64,000 nt of DNA from HXMU1428-3 sp965215715 (GTDB taxonomy: Bacteria; Pseudomonadota; Alphaproteobacteria; Rhizobiales; HXMU1428-3): contig OZ244129.1 of NCBI GenBank assembly GCA_965215715.1, positions 1,364,001-1,428,000 of the forward strand, in the 5' to 3' direction. Below the pieces are notes generated by a model. That model was given only the letters and a program-made list of their open reading frames with translations, ran no database searches and had not been told where the DNA came from. The stretch's first letter is position 1. The number at the start of each line of letters is the position of its first letter. Positions 7,761-16,723 of this stretch are shown piece after piece. A program made the translations under genes and the position numbers.

Positions 7761-8210
7761 ATGAAGTCTTTTTTTCTCAGTTTAACAATCGGCTTACCTC
7801 TTTTATTCACCAGTGCTTCGGCAGCTCTTGCCTCAGACAACAAGGCTCTTATCGGGGTGTGGCAAACGCACAATAGTGAGCTTATCCGGTTTTACTCTTG
7901 CGGGCGCGGGGTTTGCGGGAAACTGATGACAAACCGCTCTGGTCTTAAACGCGACCAACACAATCCCAATCCAAAACTGAGAAAACGAGCCGTGCGCGGC
8001 CTCACCATTATCCGGGGGCGCAAAAAAGCGGGGGCACAAAAATGGTCTGGGTCTATCTATAATGTCAAAGACGGGAAAACCTATGCTGGCTCTTTAAAAC
8101 TCACAGGGAAAACCCGCGCAACCGTTACCGGGTGCATGAGCGGTGGCTTGTGCCAAAGCGCGACGTGGCGGAAAATAAGCCGCACCAAAGTTACAGCGCT
8201 TGGCAAATAG
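7761..8210 (+). CDS. DUF2147 family secreted protein (second copy)
   Basis: I prefer the ATG at 7761 because it starts a normal signal peptide (MKSFFLSLTIGLPLLF, ending near ALA-SD); an ATG at 7716 in the same frame would add 15 residues. The 149-residue product shares the DUF2147 pattern with the preceding gene: GVWQTHNSELIRFYSC, VCGKLM, NPNPKLRKRAVRGLTII and YNVKDGKTY. A basic C-terminal tail is specific to this copy. The two genes appear to be an old tandem duplication, since they are clearly diverged. Function is unknown. Confidence 0.8.
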   Translation: MKSFFLSLTIGLPLLFTSASAALASDNKALIGVWQTHNSELIRFYSCGRGVCGKLMTNRSGLKRDQHNPNPKLRKRAVRGLTIIRGRKKAGAQKWSGSIYNVKDGKTYAGSLKLTGKTRATVTGCMSGGLCQSATWRKISRTKVTALGK

Positions 8211-8243
8211 CTGATTTCAAACCTTTAGGTGGTGTCTTAACTT

Positions 8244-9536
8244 CTAATCCTCAAACGGATCATGCACCAAGATTGTATCGTCTCTCTCAGGGCTGGTTGA
8301 AAGCAGTGCCACTGGTGCTTCAATCAGCTCTTCCACCCGGCGCACATATTTAATTGCCTCGGCTGGCAAGTCAGCCCAGCTGCGCGCGCCTTGTGTTGAT
8401 TGAGACCAACCTTGCAGCGTTTCATAAACAGGCTGAACCCCGGCTTGAAGATCTTCACTGGCTGGCAGGTGATCATAATGCTGGCCGTCAATTTGATAGC
8501 CGGTGCAGATTTTTAATTCTTCAAACCCATCCAAAACATCCAGCTTGGTCAAGGCTATGCCTGTGATACCGGCCACTTTAATGGTCTGGCGCACCAGGCA
8601 GGCATCAAACCAGCCACAACGACGCTGGCGACCTGTCACGGTGCCAAACTCATGCCCACGCTCACCAAGGCGCTGGCCTATTTCATCTTCAAGCTCGGTT
8701 GGAAATGGCCCCATGCCAACGCGTGTGGTGTAGGCCTTGGTGATGCCAAGCACATAATCAATTGCTGTTGGGCCTATGCCGCAACCAGATGCGGCTTGAG
8801 CTGAAACGGTGTGAGAGGAGGTTACAAATGGATAGGTGCCATGGTCTACATCCAGCAACACGCCTTGTGCCCCTTCAAACAAAATTCGTTTGCCAGAGCG
8901 GCGCTGATTATCAAGCAATTGCCAAACAGGTTCCACATAAGGACCGATCATGGGGGCAATTTTCTCTAGGGGTTGCAAGACCTCATCAACGGTCAATTCT
9001 GGTTCGCCGAGCCCGCGGCGCAAAGCGTTGTGATGGGATAGCAAGCGCTCAATTTTGGTCGGCAAAGCTTTTAAGTTTAACAAATCCATTGCACGAATGG
9101 CGCGCCGACCAACCTTGTCCTCATAGGCTGGCCCAATGCCGCGTTTGGTGGTGCCGATCTTGCCCTTGCCAGCGGCCTTTTCTCTTAGCGCATCTAATTC
9201 TTGGTGCAATGGCAAAATCAAGGTGGCGTTTTCAGCAATGCGTAAACGCTCATTGGTTATCTCGACCCCTTGGGCTTTGACCGCATTGATCTCTTCTTGC
9301 AATGCCCATGGGTCAATCACCACGCCATTGCCAATAACGGCTAATTTACCGTCTCTGACAACACCAGAGGGGAGTAAAGAAAGCTTGTAAACCTTGCCAT
9401 CAATCACCAACGTGTGGCCTGCATTGTGCCCGCCTTGAAAGCGCGCCACAATGTCTGCACGCTCCGATAGCCAATCAACAATCTTCCCCTTGCCCTCATC
9501 CCCCCATTGAGAGCCCACAACAACCACATTTGCCAT
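8244..9536 (-). CDS. purA: Adenylosuccinate synthetase
   Basis: This 430-residue enzyme joins IMP and aspartate using GTP to give adenylosuccinate, the first committed step to AMP. GSQWGDEGKGK (8-18, catalytic base Asp13) and GGHNAGHT (36-42, catalytic His41) are both present, as are GTTKRGIGPAYEDK and GVGMGPFPTEL. Length is normal for bacterial PurA. The gene is divergent from the EamA transporter and convergent with the second DUF2147 gene. Confidence 0.97.
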   Translation of the reverse strand: MANVVVVGSQWGDEGKGKIVDWLSERADIVARFQGGHNAGHTLVIDGKVYKLSLLPSGVVRDGKLAVIGNGVVIDPWALQEEINAVKAQGVEITNERLRIAENATLILPLHQELDALREKAAGKGKIGTTKRGIGPAYEDKVGRRAIRAMDLLNLKALPTKIERLLSHHNALRRGLGEPELTVDEVLQPLEKIAPMIGPYVEPVWQLLDNQRRSGKRILFEGAQGVLLDVDHGTYPFVTSSHTVSAQAASGCGIGPTAIDYVLGITKAYTTRVGMGPFPTELEDEIGQRLGERGHEFGTVTGRQRRCGWFDACLVRQTIKVAGITGIALTKLDVLDGFEELKICTGYQIDGQHYDHLPASEDLQAGVQPVYETLQGWSQSTQGARSWADLPAEAIKYVRRVEELIEAPVALLSTSPERDDTILVHDPFED

Positions 9537-9802
9537 TGGGAATAATCCTTAAAATAAATGTTGAACCTTTACAGCACCACCAAGCAGGCTCAAAAAGCCC
9601 AACAGTAAAATGCCATGGAATAGAATGAAATTTCACGGGCGACTATAGCCTGCAGCTTTATAATATGCGAGAGGAAAGGGCGAAAAAAAAGGGTACAAAT
9701 AGCTGCAAAGACATAAAATTCTTGGGTTTTAACCATTTTTATCGAGACAAATGGCCCCAGGCGCTTATGGTAGCTGGCAAAGAGAAGAAAAAAGCCCCCA
9801 CT

Positions 9803-10705
9803 ATGATCAAAGCCCTTTTAAGAAGCCCTCACTTTCTGGCTTATCTTTTGCTAACCCTGACCTGTTTGTTCTGGGCGGGTAATTTTGTTATGGGGCGCGG
9901 GGTGAGTGACAGTGTGCCACCGATTGCTTTAAGCTTTTGGCGCTGGCTGTTGGCGTCCCTTATAATTTTGCCCTTTGCCTGGTCGCATCTGAAAAAAGAT
10001 TGGCCAGCCATCAAACCTCGTTTGGGGTATTTTTTTCTGATGGGGCTTTTGGGCGGGGCCAGCTTTAATGCCTTGACTTATCTTGCCCTCCACACCACGA
10101 CAGCAACCAATGCCCTTGTGCTGAATGCGGCCAATGCTCTGTTTATCGTGCTGGCCAACTATGCCATTCACAAACTGAAACCAACCAAAAACCAGCTTTT
10201 GGCTATCGCCATTGCCATCATTGGTATGTTGTTCATTGTGACACGTGGTCAGTTTGAGCAATTGAGCGCTTTGCGTTTTCAAATTGGTGACTTGCTTGTC
10301 ATCGCCTCTATGATTGGCTGGGCGCTTTATACTGCGTTTTTATTGAATAGACCACAGACCCATGCTTTAAGCTTTGCCAGTCTCACATTTATTGCTTCGG
10401 CGATCATCTTATTGCCGATCATGATGTTTGAACACAGCCTTGGATACACCATTGCTTTTGATCAAAAGACTTTGTTGGCGATTTTGTATGCCGCTATTTT
10501 CCCAGGTGTCTTGGCTTATATTTTTTATAATAAAGGGGTCAGTATCATTGGTGGCAATCGCGCTGGTATTGTCATCTATTTAATGCCATTTTTTGGCTCA
10601 ATCTTGGGCTTTCTATTTTTAAATGAAACGCCGCATTCTTATCATTTTATTGGCTTTGCCCTCATCATTGGGGGTGTGATGTTGTCGGCTTATAAAAAAT
10701 CATAA
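9803..10705 (+). CDS. DMT-superfamily (EamA) transporter
   Basis: Two EamA repeats give ten predicted membrane helices; the first contains FWAGNFVMGRG and the second ends in FLNETPHSYHFIGFALIIGG. Family members export amino acids or other metabolites. The start is uncertain: the ATG at 9803 gives 300 residues, the family's normal length, while in-frame starts at 9665 and 9767 would add a non-membrane tail with no good ribosome site. Gene order next to purA is common in this group. Substrate cannot be read from sequence. Confidence 0.85.
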   Translation: MIKALLRSPHFLAYLLLTLTCLFWAGNFVMGRGVSDSVPPIALSFWRWLLASLIILPFAWSHLKKDWPAIKPRLGYFFLMGLLGGASFNALTYLALHTTTATNALVLNAANALFIVLANYAIHKLKPTKNQLLAIAIAIIGMLFIVTRGQFEQLSALRFQIGDLLVIASMIGWALYTAFLLNRPQTHALSFASLTFIASAIILLPIMMFEHSLGYTIAFDQKTLLAILYAAIFPGVLAYIFYNKGVSIIGGNRAGIVIYLMPFFGSILGFLFLNETPHSYHFIGFALIIGGVMLSAYKKS

Positions 10706-10715
10706 GCTATCAAAC

Positions 10716-10765
10716 AAAGATCGATACACACCCTTTAATATAGGGCGTATATCGATCTTTAAACT
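10716..10765. terminator. Bidirectional hairpin between eamA and muiA-like genes
   Basis: Perfect 11-bp arms AAAGATCGATA (10716-10726) and TATCGATCTTT (10750-10760), with an inner CCCT/AGGG pairing, lie between two convergent genes. The T-rich flank after 10760 supports termination of the plus-strand transcript. Confidence 0.65.
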
Positions 10766-10790
10766 TTTCACATTACATATAAGCCTGGGC

Positions 10791-12497
10791 TTAACGCAAA
10801 GTGATCTTCTTATCTTTTGGCCACACCAACTGATAGCCAAAATCAATGGTTATTGGTTTGTTTGGCTGTGCCACCATATCCCAAGCCATGATACCTTTTT
10901 TATCTTCCACGTTCTGCCGGCTTGGTTTTGGGTTGGCATTTAACAAAGAAATTTCCAAGGTTTCTTGGTTGGCATAAGGCATCTGATCAAGAATGGTCAC
11001 GGGCATTGCCATTTTGTGGCCATTTGTCAGCGTGATTTTATAGCGATGCACATCACTGTTTGAGGTGCTGATCAAACCAGTTTCACCTTTCACCCGGTCA
11101 AGCCGCGCCCATTTCACATTCACTTTAGGGTCAACGCCAAAACCAATCTCTACCTTTTGTCCAGGCTCAACTGCTTTTAGATGAGAGCGGCCAATATAAA
11201 CCCCATCGCGGAACAAAGACATTTGCCCGGCTAAAATGGCGGCTTGTGTGGTGTTGGTAAAAGACCCATGTAGATAAGCGCGGCGTTCTTTTTTAGGCAC
11301 GGCAAACAAAGACACTTTGGGGGCAACGCTCATTTGATCTAAAAATACTTTTTTGCGCTCGCCATCGCGTTTCACGGTTGTTGGCTCAACAACTTTAAAG
11401 GTCATTTGATAAGCCCCAAATGAAACTTGAGCACGGCGCGGGCGCGCCGGGGCTTCCATTGCCATGGTCTTTACAATCCTGCCAGCCTTTTTCTTTAAAG
11501 AACGAGAGCCTTGGAATTTCGCTTTATCGCTTTCTTCTTGCATCATGTCCATAACACCTCCTTGGTTCAGAGGTTTGGGCTCTGGGCGAAAGTCGACAAA
11601 TAAGGGGGACAGACCTGGTGCTTTTGTGCGCCCGGTTGGGTTGGTAGTTGAGAGGGTTAAAACGACATTGTCCCAATCTTCACTGGTGGTTTGAAACACG
11701 CTGGCGCGGCGTACTAGATCTAGCTTGGCTTTCTGGCCGGCATTGGTGCTTAGCCGTGCTTCATACAAGGGCCTCCAACCAGCACCGGAGACTTGGTAAT
11801 GCACTTTAAACTGGGCCTTGCCTTGATTGGCTGCTGTTAAATTGACCACAAGCCGTGTTGCTTGTTTGTTACCCTTTGGCTGTTCGGCCAAACGTTGGCG
11901 GACATTGGCTATCTCTTTTTCTATTGCGCGCAGTTTTACATCGGCTTGTAAGATCTTATTTTGCGCCTCGATGAACTTTTCTCCCATCATGGTATAAAGG
12001 TTGGTGTATTGGCCTGTTACATCTTGCAAGCCGGCATCACGCCCATCTCCCATTTGCCGCGATGGTATCATGGTCATTTCATTGAGGAGCTTTTTTTGCA
12101 ATTGGGCAGCTTCAACTTCAGCTTTTACAGCTTGTTTTTGATCGCGCAATTGATCGAGTTGGGTTTGCAATTGGTCGATCAATGCTTTGTTGGTTTGCTG
12201 ATCCAGTGGGATGGTCACAAGCTTATGATCAATTGTGCCAATTTCTAGCGCTTCGGGCCCGGCCCCTTCAACGCGCAAGGAGCGTGATTGCAAATGGGCG
12301 GGCAAGTCATTCAAAATCACCTCATGCGAGCCTACCGGAATATCAACGGAGAACTCTCTGGTGATTTGCGCCCCTGAGGGAAACACTGTCACCGCGGTGA
12401 TGCTTGAGCGGCTCTTAATTTCAGCCGCTTGTAAAAAAGCCGGTTGGCCCAGAAGGCCTATAACCAGTCCAAATTGTAACAATCCTAAATGTCGCAT
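10791..12497 (-). CDS. MuiA-like protein with DUF4139
   Basis: A 568-residue secreted protein: signal peptide ending near LQA-AE, an N-terminal DUF4140-like part (ITAVTVFPSGAQITRE), a coiled coil at about 95-210 (QLQTQLDQLRDQKQAV...), and a C-terminal DUF4139 (VHYQVSGAGWRPLYEARLS ... DFGYQLVWPKDK). Proteins of this kind are annotated as mucoidy inhibitor MuiA family, a name from a screen rather than a known mechanism. It probably works in the periplasm or at the outer membrane. It stands alone on its strand between terminators. Confidence 0.82.
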   Translation of the reverse strand: MRHLGLLQFGLVIGLLGQPAFLQAAEIKSRSSITAVTVFPSGAQITREFSVDIPVGSHEVILNDLPAHLQSRSLRVEGAGPEALEIGTIDHKLVTIPLDQQTNKALIDQLQTQLDQLRDQKQAVKAEVEAAQLQKKLLNEMTMIPSRQMGDGRDAGLQDVTGQYTNLYTMMGEKFIEAQNKILQADVKLRAIEKEIANVRQRLAEQPKGNKQATRLVVNLTAANQGKAQFKVHYQVSGAGWRPLYEARLSTNAGQKAKLDLVRRASVFQTTSEDWDNVVLTLSTTNPTGRTKAPGLSPLFVDFRPEPKPLNQGGVMDMMQEESDKAKFQGSRSLKKKAGRIVKTMAMEAPARPRRAQVSFGAYQMTFKVVEPTTVKRDGERKKVFLDQMSVAPKVSLFAVPKKERRAYLHGSFTNTTQAAILAGQMSLFRDGVYIGRSHLKAVEPGQKVEIGFGVDPKVNVKWARLDRVKGETGLISTSNSDVHRYKITLTNGHKMAMPVTILDQMPYANQETLEISLLNANPKPSRQNVEDKKGIMAWDMVAQPNKPITIDFGYQLVWPKDKKITLR

Positions 12498-12584
12498 GAG
12501 ATCTTTCCCTTATCTTTTCATAAATACCGTTGCTTTATGAACCCTCTATATTCACAGTGTGCCAAATCATTGGTACAGCAAATC

Positions 12585-12685
12585 AGAACATGACAATTTT
12601 TATTGAATTTAAAGTCATGCTCTTGTCTGTTTGTTTTTGCGTGTCTTTTTTCACAAAACCGGTATCCACTTTTGTGCGACACGCA
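12585..12685. repeat. Composite palindromic repeat, copy B
   Basis: Two palindromes in a row. The first (12585-12623) pairs AGAACATGAC with GTCATGCTCT. The second (12638-12685) has outer arms TGCGTGTC / GACACGCA and inner arms CACAAAA / TTTTGTG around ACCGGTATCCAC. The same two-part unit recurs at 47757-47930. It lies between serA and the MuiA-like gene. Confidence 0.75.
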
Positions 12686-12698
12686 CGAGACTATCAAA

Positions 12699-12725
12699 CA
12701 AAAAAAAGGCCCCGATGGGGCCTTT
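12699..12725 (-). terminator. serA rho-independent terminator
   Basis: Downstream of serA on the minus strand, AAAAGGCCCC pairs with GGGGCCTTTT around a 3-base loop, followed by a run of eight T on that strand. This is a textbook intrinsic terminator for the serC-serA operon. Confidence 0.88.
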
Positions 12726-12750
12726 TCATTAACTTGTTGTAATCTTGGAC

Positions 12751-14331
12751 TTAAAATGAAAGCCGCTTGGCATCGACCACATGATCCAGGCCGCTTGTTT
12801 TCTCAAGAGCCTGCTCATCCACTGGCTGGTCAACACCGATTAAGGCGAGCGCCTTGCCAGCTTCTTCATCACGGCCCAGGTTAAAGTTGGCAATGTTCAC
12901 ACCAGCTTCGCCCAGCACGGTTCCCAACGCCCCAATGAAACCTGGTTTATCAGTGTTCTCAATATAAAGCATGTTCTCATCCAATGAGGCTTCCATATTG
13001 ATCCCGCGCACCTGGATGATCCGCGGCTTGCCATCAGAAAACACCGTGCCCGCAACAGAGCGTTCTTGGCGTTCCGTTTTCACGGTTAAACGCATATATT
13101 GGCCATAGGCCCCTTCACTGCCGCGCCGGGTTTCCTCGACCTGAATGCCGCGGTCTTGAGCGATCACTGAGGCACTGACCATGTTGATATCCGCCAATTG
13201 TGGGCGCAGAACGCCGCACACGGCTGCCGCTGTCAAGGTTTTGGTATTTAAGTCGCCAATGTCGCCAACAAACTCAACGCGAATTTCTTGCAAACCAGTT
13301 TCGATCAACTGGCCAGCAAACAAGCCCAATTGTTCCGCCAATTGCGCATAAGGGCGTAATTTTGGGGCTTCTTCTGCAGAGACGGATGGGAAGTTAATGG
13401 CGTTCGTAATCGCACCTGTGAGCAAATAGTCAGACATTTGCTCAGCCACTTGCACGGCCACATTGACTTGCGCTTCATCAGTAGAGGCGCCAAGGTGGGG
13501 GGTACAAATCATGTTTGGAGCGTTGAACAGCACATTTTCTTTTGCGGGCTCTTCAGAGTATACATCAAAGGCAGCGCCGGCTACTTTGCCGCTTTCTAGT
13601 GCATCACGCAAGGCTTGCTCATCAACCAAACCACCACGGGCACAGTTTACAATGCGCACGCCCTCTTTCATTTTGGCAATGGCATCGCCATCAATGATGT
13701 TGCGGGTTTTATCTGTGAGCGGTGTGTGCAGGGTGATAAAGTCAGCCCGGCCAAACAGCTCATCAAGTTCTACCTTTTCAACACCGATCTCTACAGCGCG
13801 CTCTGCGGTTAAGAATGGATCAAAGGCAATCACTTTCATTTTCAAGCCAATGCCGCGGCTTGCCGCGATGGAGCCAATGTTGCCACAACCGATGACACCA
13901 AGGGTTTTGCCGGTGACTTCCACACCCATAAATTTGGATTTTTCCCATTTGCCTTCATGGGTAGAGGCATTGGCCTCTGGAATGTTACGGGCAAGCGCCA
14001 TCATCATGGCAATGGCATGTTCAGCTGTGGTGATGGAATTGCCAAATGGTGTGTTCATCACGATCACGCCCTTGGCAGTGGCTGCTTTAATGTCAACATT
14101 GTCAACACCAATGCCAGCCCGGCCAATCACTTTTAAGTTCTTGGCCGCCCCAATAATCTTTTCAGACGGTTTGGTGGCAGAGCGGATGGCCAGGCCATCA
14201 TAATCGCCAATGATTTCCATCAGCTCTTCTTTTTCAAGGCCAACTTTTACATCAACTTCAATGCCGCGCTCTTCAAAGATTTGTTTTGCAAGCGGGCTTA
14301 ATTTATCAGAAATAAGGACACGTGGTGCCAT
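12751..14331 (-). CDS. serA: D-3-phosphoglycerate dehydrogenase
   Basis: SerA oxidises 3-phosphoglycerate to phosphohydroxypyruvate with NAD, the first step of serine synthesis. The start at 14331 has AAGGAG seven bases upstream. The 526-residue product is the long form: substrate/NAD core with GVIGCGNIGSIAA, catalytic Arg in NCARGGLVDE and His in TPHLGAST, then an intervening domain and a C-terminal ACT domain (NTDKPGFIGALGTVLGEAGV) that usually senses serine. It lies 76 bases downstream of serC in one operon with a terminator behind it. Confidence 0.97.
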   Translation of the reverse strand: MAPRVLISDKLSPLAKQIFEERGIEVDVKVGLEKEELMEIIGDYDGLAIRSATKPSEKIIGAAKNLKVIGRAGIGVDNVDIKAATAKGVIVMNTPFGNSITTAEHAIAMMMALARNIPEANASTHEGKWEKSKFMGVEVTGKTLGVIGCGNIGSIAASRGIGLKMKVIAFDPFLTAERAVEIGVEKVELDELFGRADFITLHTPLTDKTRNIIDGDAIAKMKEGVRIVNCARGGLVDEQALRDALESGKVAGAAFDVYSEEPAKENVLFNAPNMICTPHLGASTDEAQVNVAVQVAEQMSDYLLTGAITNAINFPSVSAEEAPKLRPYAQLAEQLGLFAGQLIETGLQEIRVEFVGDIGDLNTKTLTAAAVCGVLRPQLADINMVSASVIAQDRGIQVEETRRGSEGAYGQYMRLTVKTERQERSVAGTVFSDGKPRIIQVRGINMEASLDENMLYIENTDKPGFIGALGTVLGEAGVNIANFNLGRDEEAGKALALIGVDQPVDEQALEKTSGLDHVVDAKRLSF

Positions 14332-14407
14332 GGATCTCTCCTTCAATAGCCTTTATAAACAGGCTCGAAAATCTAGTTTTGCATCTATGAATGAATTGAA
14401 AAAAGCT

Positions 14408-15574
14408 TTAAGCAATTTCAGCCTTTGCCGCAGCAAACGCCCAGTCAAGCCAAGGGGTTAAAGCTTGCAAGTCACTTGCTTCAACCGTTGCGCCTGCCCA
14501 AATGCGAAGACCGGCTGGTGCATCACGGTAGGAGCCAATGTCAAGAGCGACCCCTTCTTCATCCAGCAGTTTCACAATTCGTTTGGCGAAGGCTGCTTGG
14601 GCATCAGGTTCCAGTGCCACAATGTCTGCATCAACAATTTTCAAACAAACAGATGTGTTGGATGCAATTTCAGGGCGAACTGCCAAATTGGCCACCCAGT
14701 CTGCGGCCTCCATCCAGTCATTGAGGGTTTTTGCATTGGCATCTGCGCGTGCTTTCATGGCGCTCAGGCCACCTATTTTCTCAGCCCATTGCAACCCATC
14801 GACATAGTCTTCCAAAGCCAACATTGAGGGGGTATTGATTGTTGCCCCTTCAAAAATGCCTTTAATGATTTTGCCGCCTTTGGTGAGGCGGAAGATTTTG
14901 GGCATTGGCCAGGCTGGTGTATAGCTTTCTAACCGGGCAACTGCGCGCGGTGATAAAACCAACATGCCGTGCTGGCCTTCGCCGCCCATAACCTTTTGCC
15001 AAGAGTAAGTGAGCACATCGACTTTGTCCCAGGCGATGTCTTGGGCAAAAACGGCTGAGGTGGCATCTACCAATGTTAGCCCTTCGCGGTCACTGGCGAT
15101 CCAATCCCCATTCGGCACTTTCACGCCAGAGGTGGTGCCATTCCAGGTGAAGACAACATCTTTAGAAAAATCAACCGTGCTCAGGTCTGGTAAATCGCCA
15201 TAGTCGGCTTCTAGAACCCGCACATCCTCAAGTTTTAGCTGCTTGGTAATGTCTGTGACCCAGCCCTTGCCAAAGCTTTCCCAGGCCAAAACATCAACGC
15301 CGCGCTCACCTAGCAGTGACCACATTGCTGCTTCAAATGCGCCTGTGTCAGAGGCGGGCATAATGCCCACCAAATAATCTTCAGGGATGCCTAAAATCTG
15401 CTTGGTTTTATCTATTGCCAATTTAAGGCGTGCTTTACCAACGCCAGAGCGGTGTGAACGCCCCAAGACTGCATCTTTTAAAGCTTCAAGAGAGTAACCT
15501 GGCCGTTTTGAACAAGGGCCAGATGAAAAATGCGCGTTGTCCGGGCGCGCTGCCGGTTTGTTTAGATCTGTCAT
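14408..15574 (-). CDS. serC: Phosphoserine aminotransferase, alphaproteobacterial type
   Basis: SerC converts phosphohydroxypyruvate and glutamate to phosphoserine. The 388-residue protein shows HFSSGPCSKRPGYSLEAL at the N terminus, GRSHRSGVGKARL, and the PLP lysine in YSWQKVMGGEGQHG. The sequence is of the alphaproteobacterial SerC subtype, which is longer and diverged from the enterobacterial enzyme. It heads the serC-serA operon behind a structured leader. GGAAGGA just before the ATG is the ribosome site and lies in a small hairpin. Confidence 0.96.
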   Translation of the reverse strand: MTDLNKPAARPDNAHFSSGPCSKRPGYSLEALKDAVLGRSHRSGVGKARLKLAIDKTKQILGIPEDYLVGIMPASDTGAFEAAMWSLLGERGVDVLAWESFGKGWVTDITKQLKLEDVRVLEADYGDLPDLSTVDFSKDVVFTWNGTTSGVKVPNGDWIASDREGLTLVDATSAVFAQDIAWDKVDVLTYSWQKVMGGEGQHGMLVLSPRAVARLESYTPAWPMPKIFRLTKGGKIIKGIFEGATINTPSMLALEDYVDGLQWAEKIGGLSAMKARADANAKTLNDWMEAADWVANLAVRPEIASNTSVCLKIVDADIVALEPDAQAAFAKRIVKLLDEEGVALDIGSYRDAPAGLRIWAGATVEASDLQALTPWLDWAFAAAKAEIA

Positions 15575-15640
15575 GATCTATCCTTCCAGATAGTTGCCTC
15601 TCGTTGGGGAGAGGTGTCCCACCTGTGCGTTTATGTGAGT
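15575..15640 (-). ncRNA. serC leader RNA motif (candidate)
   Basis: Directly upstream of serC, the minus strand reads CGCACAGGTGGGACACC, then a CCTCTC / GAGAGG hairpin (15597-15614), then CTATC TGGAAG GATAG (15578-15593), a hairpin holding the Shine-Dalgarno sequence. A conserved structured leader of this sort upstream of serC-serA is known in Alphaproteobacteria (the serC motif). The match is by eye, not by covariance model. Confidence 0.6.
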
Positions 15641-15680
15641 TAGGAAGAGAAGTCAATAGATCAAAAGGTGGAAGAATTAA

Positions 15681-15707
15681 AAAAAGGCAGGACGAGCCTG
15701 CCTTTTT
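15681..15707 (-). terminator. Intrinsic terminator of the porin gene
   Basis: AAAAAGGCAGG (15681-15691) pairs perfectly with CCTGCCTTTTT (15697-15707) around ACGAG. On the minus strand it follows the porin stop codon and ends in a T-tract, separating that gene from serC. Confidence 0.88.
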
Positions 15708-15729
15708 CAAAATCAATATATTTTATGTC

Positions 15730-16479
15730 TTATTTATAAGACACATATTCATCTGACTCGCACGAACGCCAGCAACTGAAGCTATAGCGCAGACCAAAGC
15801 GAAGTTCGTGTGATTCAATGTCATCAATCTCGAATTTACGTCCAGGAGATTTTCTATCACCGAAGCTTCCATCACCCATATCAAGATAACGGTACCCAAT
15901 ATCAAGCTTCCAACTCTCACGCAGATCAATATCAACACCAGCCATCAACGCCCATGCAAAAGATGTATCTTCATCGTCGGTGTCATCACCATCAATTGAG
16001 TGATGAGCAAAACCAATACCTACACCTATGTAAGGTGTGATGCGGTGCCCCATATCAAGGTCATAGTAAAAATTCACCAAACCAACCAGGCTATCAAGTT
16101 CGCCTGTGAACTGGTTTGTAGGAACCGTGCCTGAATCCAGTTGAGAAAAAAGATCTGTGCCCATGCGATAATCAAGAGTGGCATCCATTCTAAAGCCACG
16201 CATGATGTAGACACCCAGACCACCACCGATAGACCAGTTTTCATCGGCATCATCTAAAATAAATTTAGCAGCATTGCTGTCTGTAAACGAAGGATCGGAA
16301 TTAAACCCAATGCCAACATCGCCGCGCAAATACCATCTATGGCTAGAATCATCCATATAGCCCATATCATCTTTTATGCTACCACGATAATCCTGATCAT
16401 AAAGATCTGCAGCAGAAGCAGATCCCCCAACTAAAGCCAACATAAGAGTGCTGACCAAGCCCATCTTATAAATATTCAT
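15730..16479 (-). CDS. Omp25/Omp31-like outer membrane beta-barrel protein
   Basis: A 249-residue protein with a signal peptide cut after ASA-AD, an acidic N-terminal loop, then alternating beta strands ending in ELRFGLRYSFSC. RWYLRGDVGIGF, TPYIGVGIGFAHHS and LDIGYRYLDMGDG are typical of the eight-stranded Omp25/Omp31 barrels of Hyphomicrobiales. Such proteins stabilise the outer membrane and can be major surface antigens. The C terminus continues past the last strand with CWRSCESDEYVSYK, an unusual Cys-containing tail. Two CtrA-type boxes lie upstream. Confidence 0.85.
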   Translation of the reverse strand: MNIYKMGLVSTLMLALVGGSASAADLYDQDYRGSIKDDMGYMDDSSHRWYLRGDVGIGFNSDPSFTDSNAAKFILDDADENWSIGGGLGVYIMRGFRMDATLDYRMGTDLFSQLDSGTVPTNQFTGELDSLVGLVNFYYDLDMGHRITPYIGVGIGFAHHSIDGDDTDDEDTSFAWALMAGVDIDLRESWKLDIGYRYLDMGDGSFGDRKSPGRKFEIDDIESHELRFGLRYSFSCWRSCESDEYVSYK

Positions 16480-16598
16480 CTAATAATTCCCTTTTAAAAT
16501 ACGCCAAATCGCTTGGCCATGCCCCCGATGCCACATTCTAAAACACGCAGAATGTGCCCCCTCAGGGTCCTGATAGATCCAACTATCAATGAGAATAA

Positions 16599-16613
16599 TT
16601 AAAAGAGAATTAA
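16599..16613. promoter_or_regulatory. CtrA-type box 1 upstream of the porin gene
   Basis: TTAA-N7-TTAA followed by C matches the full CtrA consensus exactly. It lies about 120 bases upstream of the Omp25-like start codon. The region is AT-rich, so chance matches are possible, but a second box is 30 bases away. Confidence 0.55.
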
Positions 16614-16642
16614 CAATAACCCCTTGAATCTAATTGATTTCG

Positions 16643-16657
16643 TTAAGAAATTATTAA
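16643..16657. promoter_or_regulatory. CtrA-type box 2 upstream of the porin gene
   Basis: TTAA-N7-TTAA; read on the minus strand it is followed by C, giving the full TTAA-N7-TTAAC consensus. It lies about 165 bases upstream of the Omp25-like start. Confidence 0.5.
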
Positions 16658-16723
16658 ACCAAGGTTTTAAGATGAGAAATATCCAAAGCTTTATTAAATA
16701 TAAACCGAAGAAAAGCAAAAACT

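Noticed and set aside
13463..14203. Long open frame opposite serA
   Set aside because: It is the antisense shadow of a clear serA gene, with Ser/Ala/Pro-rich low-complexity sequence and no ribosome site.
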